NCBI GenBank assembly: GCA_022566435.1 | Contig: JADFIX010000361.1 | Location: 1 to 5,347 of the forward strand | Reading direction: 5' to 3' | From: Planctomycetota bacterium | GTDB lineage: Bacteria > Planctomycetota > Phycisphaerae > UBA1845 | DNA: 5,347 bases | Part shown: positions 1-5,347 of the stretch, piece after piece | Numbering within the stretch: position 1 is the stretch's first letter | Layout: every line of letters starts with the position of its first letter | The notes under the pieces: model-generated | Database searches by the model: none | Seen by the model: the letters and a program-made list of their open reading frames with translations, nothing else | Told to the model about the DNA's origin: nothing | Translations under genes and position numbers: made by a program

Positions 1-721
1 GCGTCGAAACCACGACGGCTGACACCGTCCTGGGTACTTCAAAATGCTTACTCAGCATGTCCGACACGTTCCAACCCTGGAACATGTTCCCACCGCCGAA
101 CGAATTGAGAACCGTGGAAATGGCGAAGCAGACCGCCAGGATCTTGAAGACCACCCACAGAGGGTTTTTTCTGTTTCGCAGCGGTTCGACCAAGGCCTTC
201 TGCATGTACCACATGGGGCCGCCGCGTACCTCGCCGCGGGCGACCGGCTTGGCCCCCGGTTCGGGCGGCTCTTCCCCGTTGTATTCGAGCGTGCGCGACT
301 CGGCGTCCGCTTCCATACCGGCCGGGGCACTCGGGTCGGGCACGTCGCGTACGTCGCGATACATCACCGCCAACGTACATTCCATGAACTTCATCGCCAT
401 GCCCAAGACGCCCACGACCCACATCCAAAAAATCGCGCCGGGACCGCCGAGCGAGACGGCCACCGCCACGCCCGCGATATTGCCCAACCCGATCGTCGCG
501 GAAAGCGCAGCGCAAAGGGCTTGGAAGTGGCTGATGTGTCCGGTGTCCTCGGGTCGGTCGTAGTCACCGCGAATACAAGAGTATCCGTGCGTCAGGATTC
601 GAACCTGTATAAACTTCGAGATAATCGAGAATATGAGCCCACACCCGAGAAGCATGAAAAACAGGGGCGTCGACCAAACCCAGTTCACCATATTCGTGGC
701 AAGTTCTTCGAGACTCGGCAT
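1..721 (-). CDS. Alanine/glycine:cation symporter (AGCS family), N-terminal part, truncated by the left window edge
   Basis: Reading the minus strand from the ATG at 721 gives 240 residues with no stop before the window edge, so the C-terminal part is missing. Family hallmarks are seen: GHISHFQALCAALSATIG (61-78), GLGNIAGVAVAVSLGGPGAIFW (split as 78-89 and 90-99), a TM around 94-121 ending in KFMECTLAVMYRDV, GGPMWYMQKAL (167-177) and a TM at about 188-207 followed by GGGNMFQGWNVSD. TM1 is about residues 16-35. AGCS proteins are inner-membrane carriers that import alanine or glycine with Na+ or H+. The substrate here is inferred from family only. Between YRDV and the GGPM motif lies an unusually long acidic, Pro-rich loop (about 126-165). 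A GGAG Shine-Dalgarno at 727-730 sits 5 nt before the start. The gene is divergent from the NSS gene at 1093, and a possible promoter lies at 754-782. The overlapping frames in this stretch are shadows. Confidence 0.93.
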   Translation of the reverse strand, partial: MPSLEELATNMVNWVWSTPLFFMLLGCGLIFSIISKFIQVRILTHGYSCIRGDYDRPEDTGHISHFQALCAALSATIGLGNIAGVAVAVSLGGPGAIFWMWVVGVLGMAMKFMECTLAVMYRDVRDVPDPSAPAGMEADAESRTLEYNGEEPPEPGAKPVARGEVRGGPMWYMQKALVEPLRNRKNPLWVVFKILAVCFAISTVLNSFGGGNMFQGWNVSDMLSKHFEVPRTVSAVVVST

Positions 722-753
722 AGCGGCTCCGATCCAAGGTAATCGAGTCTGGA

Positions 754-782
754 AAGATAGCGAAGTGACAAGCGGGAAGCAA
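754..782 (-). promoter_or_regulatory. Candidate sigma70-type promoter for the AGCS gene
   Basis: On the minus strand TTGCTT (777-782) is followed after exactly 17 nt by TATCTT (754-759). The -10 matches the consensus at 4 of 6 positions and the -35 at 3 of 6. Transcription would start near 747, giving a leader of about 26 nt before the ATG at 721, with the GGAG ribosome binding site inside it. The -35 is the left arm of the palindrome at 776-792. The spacing and position support it; the hexamers alone are weak. Confidence 0.35.
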
Positions 783-792
783 CTATTGCTTC
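776..792. promoter_or_regulatory. 17-bp palindrome, possible operator shared by the divergent promoters
   Basis: The sequence GAAGCAACTATTGCTTC has perfect 7-bp arms around a 3-bp centre. It lies 55-71 bp upstream of the AGCS start. Each arm contains a TTGCTT hexamer reading outward, one for each divergent direction. A short palindrome between divergent transporter genes is a typical place for a dimeric regulator, but no regulator gene is in the window, so operator function is inferred. A small hairpin is the alternative. Confidence 0.4.
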
Positions 793-813
793 GCGTCCGA
801 CCGCAGCTACAAT
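786..813 (+). promoter_or_regulatory. Candidate sigma70-type promoter reading toward the NSS gene
   Basis: TTGCTT (786-791), a 16-nt spacer and TACAAT (808-813, 5 of 6 matches to the -10 consensus). The start point would be near 820, leaving an unusually long leader of about 270 nt that contains the inverted repeat at 945-1012. That distance is the main reason for doubt; a promoter nearer 1093 may be the real one. Confidence 0.25.
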
Positions 814-944
814 CGTCGCCGGGTCCAGTCCTGGCGCGGGCTTGCGATCCGTCACCGGCGGCAAGCTCAAAGAATCTCGTAGTGGAAAGGCGATTCCGCT
901 CCAAGGGCCGATCGATGCGTGCTTGGCACGACAGCGCAAGATCC

Positions 945-1012
945 CTTGTACCGCAGGCTTCCAGCCTGCACGAGCCGCGGTTACGATGCAGGCAAGACGC
1001 CTGCGGTACGAG
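945..1012. repeat. 68-bp nested inverted repeat (GTACCGCAGGC arms), likely dispersed palindromic element
   Basis: The outer arms GTACCGCAGGC (948-958) and GCCTGCGGTAC (999-1009) are perfect complements, and pairing extends outward to 945/1012 with one G-T wobble. Inner arms GCCTGCA (964-970) and TGCAGGC (987-993) are also perfect, leaving a 16-nt loop and an internal 5x5 loop. The CAGGCTTCCAGCCTGC-type core resembles intergenic palindromes I associate with Planctomycetes and Verrucomicrobia genomes; that is recall, not a search. It lacks a T-tract, so it is not a canonical intrinsic terminator. If transcribed with the NSS gene it would form a stable leader hairpin. Confidence 0.7.
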
Positions 1013-1092
1013 TTCAAGACGACTCTTGGCCGAAGTGTTAGGTGTGAAAAGATAACCGCTTCGCAACGGGCTGATGGATCGGGCGAGCAATC

Positions 1093-2922
1093 ATGAGTAC
1101 GACACCGCAGCTCGACCTGCAAAAAAAGGAAAACTGGGGATCGAAACTCGGCGTCGTGCTGGCCGTCGCCGGATCCGCTGTGGGTCTAGGCAACTTCCTG
1201 CGTTTTCCGGGCACGGCCGTCAACAACGGCGGCGGCGCCTTCATGATCCCCTACATCATCAGCTTTCTGATCTTGGGTATCCCCATCGCCTGGTGTGAGT
1301 GGACGATCGGCCGGCTGGGCGGGCGGTACGGGCAAAACAACGCACCCGGCATCATGTATGCGTTGTGGCGCCGCACGCCCGCGAAAGGAATCGGCACGCT
1401 TACGCTAATCATTCCGATGGGCGTCTATATGTATTACGTGTTCATCGAGGCGGTCTGCCTTCGTTATGCGATCGAGTTCTTCCAACAAGGATTTGCGGAG
1501 CGATTCGCTACGGCCATCGCCGCATCGCCTGGAACTGAGGAGATTTCCACGGTCGTCGGTTCGGCGGACGGCTTCATGCAAGAGACGTTCGGCATGGGCG
1601 CCAACGGCGACGTGTTCAGCGGCTCGATGCTGTGGTTTGTGCTCATTTGTTTCTTAGCCAATTTCTTCATCATCTACCGCGGCGTCACCAAGGGCATCGA
1701 GAGCTTTTGCAAGATCGCCATGCCGCTGCTCGTCGCTTGTGCCGTTGTTATTCTTATTCGCGTGCTCACACTCGATGCCGTTGTGGATGATCGAACCATC
1801 GGACACGGGCTCGGCTTCATGTGGAACCCCCAGTGGGAAAAACTGGCCGACCCGGAGGTCTGGCTTCGTGCGGCGGGGCAGATTTTCTTCAGCTTGAGCG
1901 TGGGCTTCGGGTTGATCCTATGCTATTCCAGTTACCTTCGCCCAGACGATGACGTCGTATTGTCATCCCTCAGCGCCTCGAGCACAAACGAGTTCTGCGA
2001 GGTCGTACTCGGTGGTATGATCGTCATCCCGACGGCGTTTCTGTTTCTTGGTCCAGAGAATGCAACGGGCGGAACGTTTACGCTGGGCTTCATAACCATG
2101 CCGGCCATCATGCACTTCATGCCTTTCGGTTCGTTTTTCGGCGGTATGTGGTTCGGGCTGCTCTTTCTCGCGGCGGTCACAAGTTCGATCAGCATGTTGC
2201 AGCCGGCCATCGCGTTCCTCGAGGATGGATTCGGAATGAAACGGCGGGCGAGCGTCCTCATCCTAGCCCTGTTTACAACATGTGGCGCGGGTCTGATCAT
2301 GTATTTCAGCCATAACTTGACCGCGCTCAGTTCTACCGATTTTTGGTGCGAATTCATGATGATTGTGGCCGCGCTCGGCCAGGTCCTCATTTTCGGATGG
2401 GTAATCGGGGCGCGTAGAGGCATCAAAGAGGCCAATCGCGGCGCGGATTTCCAGATTCCACCGTTTATGGTCTTCGTTCTCAAGTATGTCACGCCGGCCT
2501 TTCTCATCACCATCTTGGCAATGTGGTGCTACTCCAAGGGACCCGAGCGCCTTGAGCAGATGAGTCCGACAATACAAGGCCAAGCGGCTGCAAGAAACGT
2601 TTATGCCGAGGAAATCGCAGCGCGATTCGACGAACTCGATCAGAAAGCATTGCAGGCCAAAGTGACCGACGTCTTGGGTGTCTCAGATGGGGTACCGCAG
2701 TTCGTCGATGCGTTGCCGGAATGGTTGCAGGGCCTCGATCAGCAGGCCGATGAAGCGCGAGCCTCGGCCGAGGCCGATGCCAACGTCGCCCGTTTCGTCT
2801 TTGTCGGCGTTCTGCTCCTGTTCCTGTTCGTGTACGTCCTTGCGGACATCGCCTGCCGCAACCGAATCAAACGCACGATACAAATCGCCGAGGACGAAGG
2901 TGTCCAAATGGAGGCCGCGTAA
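1093..2922 (+). CDS. LeuT-like sodium:neurotransmitter symporter (NSS/SNF family), amino acid importer
   Basis: The 609-residue inner-membrane protein is predicted to import small or hydrophobic neutral amino acids with Na+. It follows the LeuT pattern closely from residue 12 to about 480. TM1 has GSAVGLGNFLRFP (27-39) and NGGGAFMIPYI; TM6 has GQIFFSLSVGFG (262-273); TM8 has AAVTSSISMLQPAIAFLED (360-378). By alignment from memory with LeuT, Na+ and substrate positions are kept: A29, V30, G33, N34, Y115, F266, S267 (Thr in LeuT), S269, F272, N299, A360, T363, S364. The gate residues are R37/D416 and K12/D378. E303 matches LeuT Glu290, which suggests chloride-independent transport. LeuT Ile359 is Met368 here. 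About 80 extra residues (483-565) separate TM11 from TM12 (about 566-586). Usual bacterial length is 440-520. The start is the ATG just before the conserved W15 region; its Shine-Dalgarno is weak. The gene overlaps the next by one base. Confidence 0.96.
   Translation: MSTTPQLDLQKKENWGSKLGVVLAVAGSAVGLGNFLRFPGTAVNNGGGAFMIPYIISFLILGIPIAWCEWTIGRLGGRYGQNNAPGIMYALWRRTPAKGIGTLTLIIPMGVYMYYVFIEAVCLRYAIEFFQQGFAERFATAIAASPGTEEISTVVGSADGFMQETFGMGANGDVFSGSMLWFVLICFLANFFIIYRGVTKGIESFCKIAMPLLVACAVVILIRVLTLDAVVDDRTIGHGLGFMWNPQWEKLADPEVWLRAAGQIFFSLSVGFGLILCYSSYLRPDDDVVLSSLSASSTNEFCEVVLGGMIVIPTAFLFLGPENATGGTFTLGFITMPAIMHFMPFGSFFGGMWFGLLFLAAVTSSISMLQPAIAFLEDGFGMKRRASVLILALFTTCGAGLIMYFSHNLTALSSTDFWCEFMMIVAALGQVLIFGWVIGARRGIKEANRGADFQIPPFMVFVLKYVTPAFLITILAMWCYSKGPERLEQMSPTIQGQAAARNVYAEEIAARFDELDQKALQAKVTDVLGVSDGVPQFVDALPEWLQGLDQQADEARASAEADANVARFVFVGVLLLFLFVYVLADIACRNRIKRTIQIAEDEGVQMEAA
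2910..2914 (+). promoter_or_regulatory. Strong ribosome binding site for the small subunit, inside the end of the NSS gene
   Basis: GGAGG lies 7 nt before the ATG at 2922, within the last codons of the transporter. The stop TAA and the start ATG share base 2922 (TAATG). This arrangement supports translational coupling and argues that the small downstream frame is a real gene. Confidence 0.8.
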
Positions 2923-3110
2923 TGAACGCCGTGACGGTGATCGCCCAATACGAAGGGCTCAACGCAAGTGGATGGACGTTGATGCTGCTATGCATCGGTA
3001 TGGTAACGGTGCTGACGGTATTCTGCTACTACCGCATCCTTCGCGAGCCGCGCCCCTCAGAGCACCATCACGCTCCGCTGGATATCGATACGCGGGATAC
3101 GGAACCTTAG
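2922..3110 (+). CDS. Single-TM small protein, MetS-like NSS transporter small subunit
   Basis: This 62-residue protein has a short polar N-terminus, one hydrophobic segment (about 17-37, starting GWTLMLLCIGM and ending VFCYYRIL) and a hydrophilic tail rich in R, P, H, D and E with HHH at 48-50. The positive residues after the TM (R38, R41, R44) suggest an outside N-terminus and a cytoplasmic tail. In Corynebacterium glutamicum the NSS transporter MetP needs a small partner, MetS, encoded next to it; size, topology and the coupled position here match that arrangement. Sequence identity to MetS is not obvious, so the assignment rests on layout and general features, and the protein may belong to a separate family of small symporter-associated proteins. 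It is the last gene of the transporter operon and converges with the rhodanese gene 21 nt away; I see no terminator between them. Confidence 0.75.
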   Translation: MNAVTVIAQYEGLNASGWTLMLLCIGMVTVLTVFCYYRILREPRPSEHHHAPLDIDTRDTEP

Positions 3111-3131
3111 CCGCCCTACGTACTCGTCGCA

Positions 3132-3602
3132 TCACTCGACGGCAGGTGGCTCTTCCTGAGCGGCCGTCTTCGCACGCAACGAATCGAAACTATGGTCACC
3201 GCCGGAGCCTCGCTCGATGGGATAGCCCATCGTAGACCAGCCCTCCTCAAGGACCTGTCCGTTCTCGTCCAGGACGCCGCTGAACCCCCCGGTCATGTTC
3301 ACGGTATGGCGGTAACCGGCCGCGAGCAGCATTTGCGTGGCGATCTCCGAACGCGGCCCGCACTTGCACCCGACGATGACCCGTGTCTCGCTCGGGATGC
3401 ACGCCTGAACGACTCGAAGAAAGTCCTCGTTCGCCTCCATTTGTCCTGTCTCAGGACTCAGAAACGCTACGGGAATGTTCAATGCGACTGGGGGATGCCC
3501 GCCGATGAATTCGGGCACGGTACGCACATCGAGATAGATATAGGCATCGCGGCGCTCCATGCGTCGCTTTGCACCTTCGGGTGACACCTCGGGTAAATTC
3601 AT
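3132..3602 (-). CDS. Single-domain rhodanese-like sulfurtransferase
   Basis: The 156-residue soluble protein has no signal peptide. The rhodanese fold is shown by YLDVRTVPEF (23-32), a GH-containing stretch leading to ALNIPVAF (40-47), and the active-site loop CKCGPRS (79-85), which fits the single-domain CxxGxRS pattern with C79 as the persulfide-forming cysteine. A GGFSG motif (105-109) and the ending GWSTMGYPIE (121-130) match a common C-terminal pattern of such domains. C81 gives a second thiol in the loop. The family moves sulfane sulfur to cyanide, thiols or protein acceptors; the natural partner here cannot be told. The tail (131-156) is low-complexity and acidic. The start is the only upstream ATG in frame that precedes the domain; its Shine-Dalgarno is weak (a GGGA about 10 nt away). 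The gene is on the same strand as the SDR but 238 bp downstream of it, so it is probably separately transcribed. Confidence 0.92.
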   Translation of the reverse strand: MNLPEVSPEGAKRRMERRDAYIYLDVRTVPEFIGGHPPVALNIPVAFLSPETGQMEANEDFLRVVQACIPSETRVIVGCKCGPRSEIATQMLLAAGYRHTVNMTGGFSGVLDENGQVLEEGWSTMGYPIERGSGGDHSFDSLRAKTAAQEEPPAVE

Positions 3603-3747
3603 TTCATCACATTCCCGATTTCGCTCGCCCGGATCAATCGTAACGCACGTCGCGTTGAGTCGTACGAGAGATCATTGTCGGGCATTGAGCCGCCACGTCA
3701 AACCAAGTGCTTCGTTACACCTGATATGATCGGAGCCGCCCGGTCGA

Positions 3748-3834
3748 GGGTGCCATGCCCAAGACCGACGAAATCGGGCGTCGGCATACTGACGCCACGA
3801 ACACATGGCGGCGCTTCGCTTGGCAATGCCACCC
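3748..3834. repeat. 87-bp imperfect palindromic element with GGGTGCCAT / ATGCCACCC ends
   Basis: The ends GGGTGCCATGCC (3748-3759) and GGCAATGCCACCC (3822-3834) are inverted copies with one mismatch and one indel. Inside are two small hairpins: CCGACG (3765-3770) with CGTCGG (3779-3784), and CGCCA (3793-3797) with TGGCG (3806-3810). The GGGTGGCAT-type ends look like dispersed intergenic palindromes I associate with Planctomycetes; this is recall only. It begins 7 bp beyond the SDR stop codon and could act as a processing or termination structure for that transcript, though there is no T-tract. A plus-strand open frame crossing it has no protein-like content. Confidence 0.45.
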
Positions 3835-3840
3835 ATCACC

Positions 3841-4734
3841 CTACGATTTCAAGAGTTCCCGAACGGTCCGTTCCAATGCCGCGTCGCCGCTGAAACGCAG
3901 GCCTAAATCTCGAAGTTTCTTCGTGATGATCTGGTTCTTGGGCCCCTCATTCAGATACTCGATCGTACTCGCGCTGCCGGTCACCTCTTGCGCGATTGCC
4001 GCCACATCCTGATCGGCGATGTACATGTCGTAGCAATTAAACGCCTCGCCCGCGATACTCTCGGCGGTCAGGAGAATCGCCACCGCCTTGGCCACATCGC
4101 CGGCGTAGACCTCCTTGCCACCCTTGGCGCTCGAAATCGTCTCCCCGGCCTTGACCGCGTGCACCAGGTCGTACCATTTACTTCGTTTGATGGGTCTGGC
4201 CGGACCGTAGATTCCGGTCGGTCGGAGCGAACAAATGTCGTATCCTTCTCCCCAACCGTAGCTGTGAATGAACGTCTCGATGGCCGCCTTATGCGCTCCA
4301 TAATGAGATTTGGGCCAAGTCGGGTGCGTTTCGTCCAGCTTGCGGTCGGTCAGAATCTTCTCATGCACGGCACATGTAGAGATGAAGATGAAGCGCGGGA
4401 CGTCGGCCTTGCGCGCCGCCTCGATGAGGCGGATCGTCCCCAGCACGTTCACCTCGACAAATGTCGTCACATCACCCTCGGCACCCCGAAAGCCGAGTCC
4501 CGGCCGATCCAGTGCCGCGTGGACAACCGCATCCATTCCATCGGCCAGAGCGACCATAGAGCCCTCGTTCGCCAAAGAACCTTCGAGCCACTCGATTTCC
4601 TCGCCCTCGGCGTCGAAGCCTCCACGATCGGACTCCGGTCGATACCAACACCGGCATTGATGGCCTTCCGACGCCAAATGAGTGACGATGTATCGTCCCA
4701 AGAACCCGGTCGCTCCCGTCACCGCCACGCGCAT
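3841..4734 (-). CDS. NAD(P)-dependent epimerase/dehydratase (extended short-chain dehydrogenase/reductase)
   Basis: The 297-residue cytoplasmic enzyme starts with a Rossmann βαβ motif, TGATGFLG (6-13). Further marks of the extended SDR class are a conserved-type acidic/loop region, DAVVHAA (68-74), NVLGT (96-100), FISTCAVH (117-124) with the catalytic S119/T120 position, the YGAHK catalytic pair Y145/K149 and RPTGIYGP (171-178). The C-terminal substrate-binding half ends in a LGLRFSGDAALERTVRELLKS-like segment (277-297) typical of these enzymes. The family acts on nucleotide sugars or related hydroxy/keto compounds; the substrate is unknown. The frame is open up to 5103, but the extra 123 residues are antisense to the lipoprotein gene, Arg/Pro/Ser-rich and unlike any domain. 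The ATG at 4734 is preferred because the Rossmann motif begins there and AAAGGAG lies 7 nt upstream. Confidence 0.95.
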   Translation of the reverse strand: MRVAVTGATGFLGRYIVTHLASEGHQCRCWYRPESDRGGFDAEGEEIEWLEGSLANEGSMVALADGMDAVVHAALDRPGLGFRGAEGDVTTFVEVNVLGTIRLIEAARKADVPRFIFISTCAVHEKILTDRKLDETHPTWPKSHYGAHKAAIETFIHSYGWGEGYDICSLRPTGIYGPARPIKRSKWYDLVHAVKAGETISSAKGGKEVYAGDVAKAVAILLTAESIAGEAFNCYDMYIADQDVAAIAQEVTGSASTIEYLNEGPKNQIITKKLRDLGLRFSGDAALERTVRELLKS

Positions 4735-4741
4735 GGTTGAT

Positions 4742-4748
4742 CTCCTTT
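4742..4748 (-). promoter_or_regulatory. Strong ribosome binding site deciding the SDR start
   Basis: On the minus strand AAAGGAG is 7 nt upstream of the ATG at 4734. It fixes this start over upstream in-frame ATG codons as far as 5103. Confidence 0.85.
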
Positions 4749-4769
4749 GCAGGCCCTCGAATTTCCGCG

Positions 4770-4798
4770 ATAGTATGGCCGGAGCAACGGAACCGCAA
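4770..4798 (-). promoter_or_regulatory. Candidate sigma70-type promoter for the SDR gene
   Basis: Minus-strand TTGCGG (4793-4798), a 17-nt spacer and TACTAT (4770-4775). The -10 matches consensus at 4 of 6 and the -35 at 3 of 6 positions. The start point would be near 4763, giving a leader of about 28 nt that includes the strong ribosome binding site. Confidence 0.35.
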
Positions 4799-4835
4799 AG
4801 ACGCCCACCTTGATCGGCGCCCGTTCTCACGAAAA

Positions 4836-4852
4836 CGATCTTCGAACGATCG
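4836..4852. promoter_or_regulatory. Imperfect palindrome between the SDR and lipoprotein genes
   Basis: CGATC (4836-4840) and GATCG (4848-4852) flank the self-complementary TTCGAA (4841-4846) with a single extra C. It ends 15 bp before the lipoprotein start and lies upstream of the SDR promoter candidate. It could be an operator or a small hairpin; such short GC/AT palindromes also arise by chance. Confidence 0.2.
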
Positions 4853-4867
4853 GGCCACGGGGGTTGA

Positions 4868-5347
4868 ATGTCTCTCAAACTCGCTCGTACCGGGAAACGA
4901 TCACGCCGCCGTGCTCTATGGGTATTCTCTCTCGTGGCCATCACGGGCTGTGGGAATACCGGAAATCCGTTTGCCGGCGGCGATCCTGACACGGACGGCG
5001 ACGGTCTATCCGATTCGTGTGAACAGGCACTAGGGTTCGACCCGAACAATCCCGACACCGACGGTGACGGCGCCTGGGACGGCAGCGAAATCGCGGAGGG
5101 CACGTCACCGCTCGTGGTCGATAGTGACCACGACGGTCAGTCAGATGGCAACGACCTCACGCCGAGCGGCCCGACACCGGACGGCAGCTCGATTAGCTCG
5201 GGTAACGATCTCGAACCGAACGACATCTTAATGGATGCCACGGTGCTTGAAAATATCGGATTGGCGCGGTTGACATTCGAGGGACGTATCGATGTCTCGG
5301 GCGATACCGACGTTTTTGACCTCGGTCCGCTGTCACCGGGAGATCGA
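4868..5347 (+). CDS. Lipoprotein with thrombospondin-type-3 calcium-binding repeats, N-terminal part, truncated by the right window edge
   Basis: The frame runs for 160 residues with no stop before the window end. An in-frame TGA lies directly before the ATG, so this is the earliest start; a G-rich stretch 4 nt upstream is a weak ribosome binding site. The N-terminus has a basic region (K10-R15), a hydrophobic core (16-25) and the lipobox ITGC with C28 as the lipidated cysteine. Then come Asp-rich repeats: DPDTDGDGLSD (39-49), NPDTDGDGAWDGSE (61-74) and DSDHDGQSDGND (85-96), which match TSP3-type Ca2+-binding motifs. From about 113 on, LEPNDILMDAT and GDTDVFDLGPLSPGD resemble the start of a pre-peptidase C-terminal (PPC)-like β domain. 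The product is probably anchored in the envelope, with a calcium-stabilised stalk carrying a larger unseen C-terminal part. The function of that part is unknown. Confidence 0.9.
   Translation, partial: MSLKLARTGKRSRRRALWVFSLVAITGCGNTGNPFAGGDPDTDGDGLSDSCEQALGFDPNNPDTDGDGAWDGSEIAEGTSPLVVDSDHDGQSDGNDLTPSGPTPDGSSISSGNDLEPNDILMDATVLENIGLARLTFEGRIDVSGDTDVFDLGPLSPGDR

Larger units (their letters stand above)
722..1092. other. Divergent intergenic control region between the AGCS and NSS transporter genes
   Basis: This 371-bp stretch has no convincing gene; open frames crossing it have no family-like content. It holds a 17-bp palindrome at 776-792 with promoter-like hexamers on both strands, and a large nested inverted repeat at 945-1012. 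A weaker promoter candidate for the NSS gene is TTGGCC (1026-1031) with GATAAC (1051-1056), but its 19-nt spacer makes it poor. The NSS start lacks a strong Shine-Dalgarno; the closest is a GGGCGAG-like stretch about 5-10 nt upstream. Between 814 and 944 I see nothing recognisable. Confidence 0.7.

Noticed and set aside
44..742. Long plus-strand and alternative minus-strand frames over the left 0.7 kb
   Set aside because: They are shadows of the AGCS gene, whose true frame has no stop in the window and shows clear family motifs.
685..1122. Minus-strand frame of 145 residues and plus-strand frames crossing the divergent intergenic region
   Set aside because: They run through the inverted repeat and promoter region, overlap both transporter starts, and show no conserved motif or good ribosome binding site.
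3111..3131. Terminator between the convergent small-subunit and rhodanese genes
   Set aside because: The 21-bp gap has no hairpin or T-tract.
3675..4012. Small plus-strand frames in the spacer between the rhodanese and SDR genes
   Set aside because: They translate the palindromic element and the antisense of the SDR C-terminus; no start signal or protein-like composition.
3988..4740. 250-residue plus-strand frame opposite the SDR gene
   Set aside because: The minus strand has unmistakable SDR motifs over the same bases; the plus frame is Arg/His-rich with no domain pattern.
4810..4839. Possible promoter TTGATC with AACGAT for the lipoprotein gene
   Set aside because: The -10 matches only 3 of 6 positions and the start point would fall almost on the weak ribosome binding site; not enough to list.
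4735..5103. N-terminal extension of the SDR frame by 123 residues
   Set aside because: It precedes the Rossmann motif, is low-complexity Arg/Pro/Ser-rich, lies antisense to the lipoprotein gene, and the strong ribosome binding site points to the ATG at 4734.

Overview
The window is GC-rich bacterial DNA, most likely from a member of the Planctomycetota or a close relative. That placement is an inference from three things: a lipoprotein with thrombospondin-type-3 (TSP3) calcium-binding repeats, an AGCS transporter beside a LeuT-like transporter, and GC-rich palindromic elements between genes. No rRNA or marker gene fixes the taxonomy.

Layout, left to right. (1) Positions 1-721, minus strand: the N-terminal 240 residues of an alanine/glycine:cation symporter (AGCS family), running off the left edge. 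(2) Positions 722-1092: a divergent control region with a 17-bp palindrome that contains possible -35 hexamers for both directions, then a 68-bp nested inverted repeat. (3) Positions 1093-2922, plus strand: a LeuT-like sodium:neurotransmitter symporter (NSS). It keeps nearly all LeuT ligand-binding positions but carries about 80 extra residues between TM11 and TM12. It overlaps by one base a 62-residue single-TM protein (2922-3110) resembling the MetS-type small subunits of NSS transporters. (4) Positions 3132-3602, minus strand: a single-domain rhodanese with an intact CxxGxRS loop, convergent with the transporter operon. (5) Positions 3603-3840: a spacer holding a second, imperfect palindromic element. 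(6) Positions 3841-4734, minus strand: a complete 297-residue extended-SDR NAD(P)-dependent epimerase/dehydratase with a strong ribosome binding site and a plausible promoter. (7) Positions 4868-5347, plus strand: the N-terminal 160 residues of a TSP3-repeat lipoprotein, open at the right edge.

The coherent functional unit is the left half: two sodium-coupled amino acid transporters of different families transcribed away from a shared control region, one with a translationally coupled small partner. The SDR and rhodanese are on the same strand but 238 bp apart, with no evident shared pathway. I see no phage, CRISPR, toxin-antitoxin or transposase gene and no tRNA or rRNA. The least ordinary features are the NSS periplasmic insertion with its small subunit and the symmetric divergent promoter palindrome.
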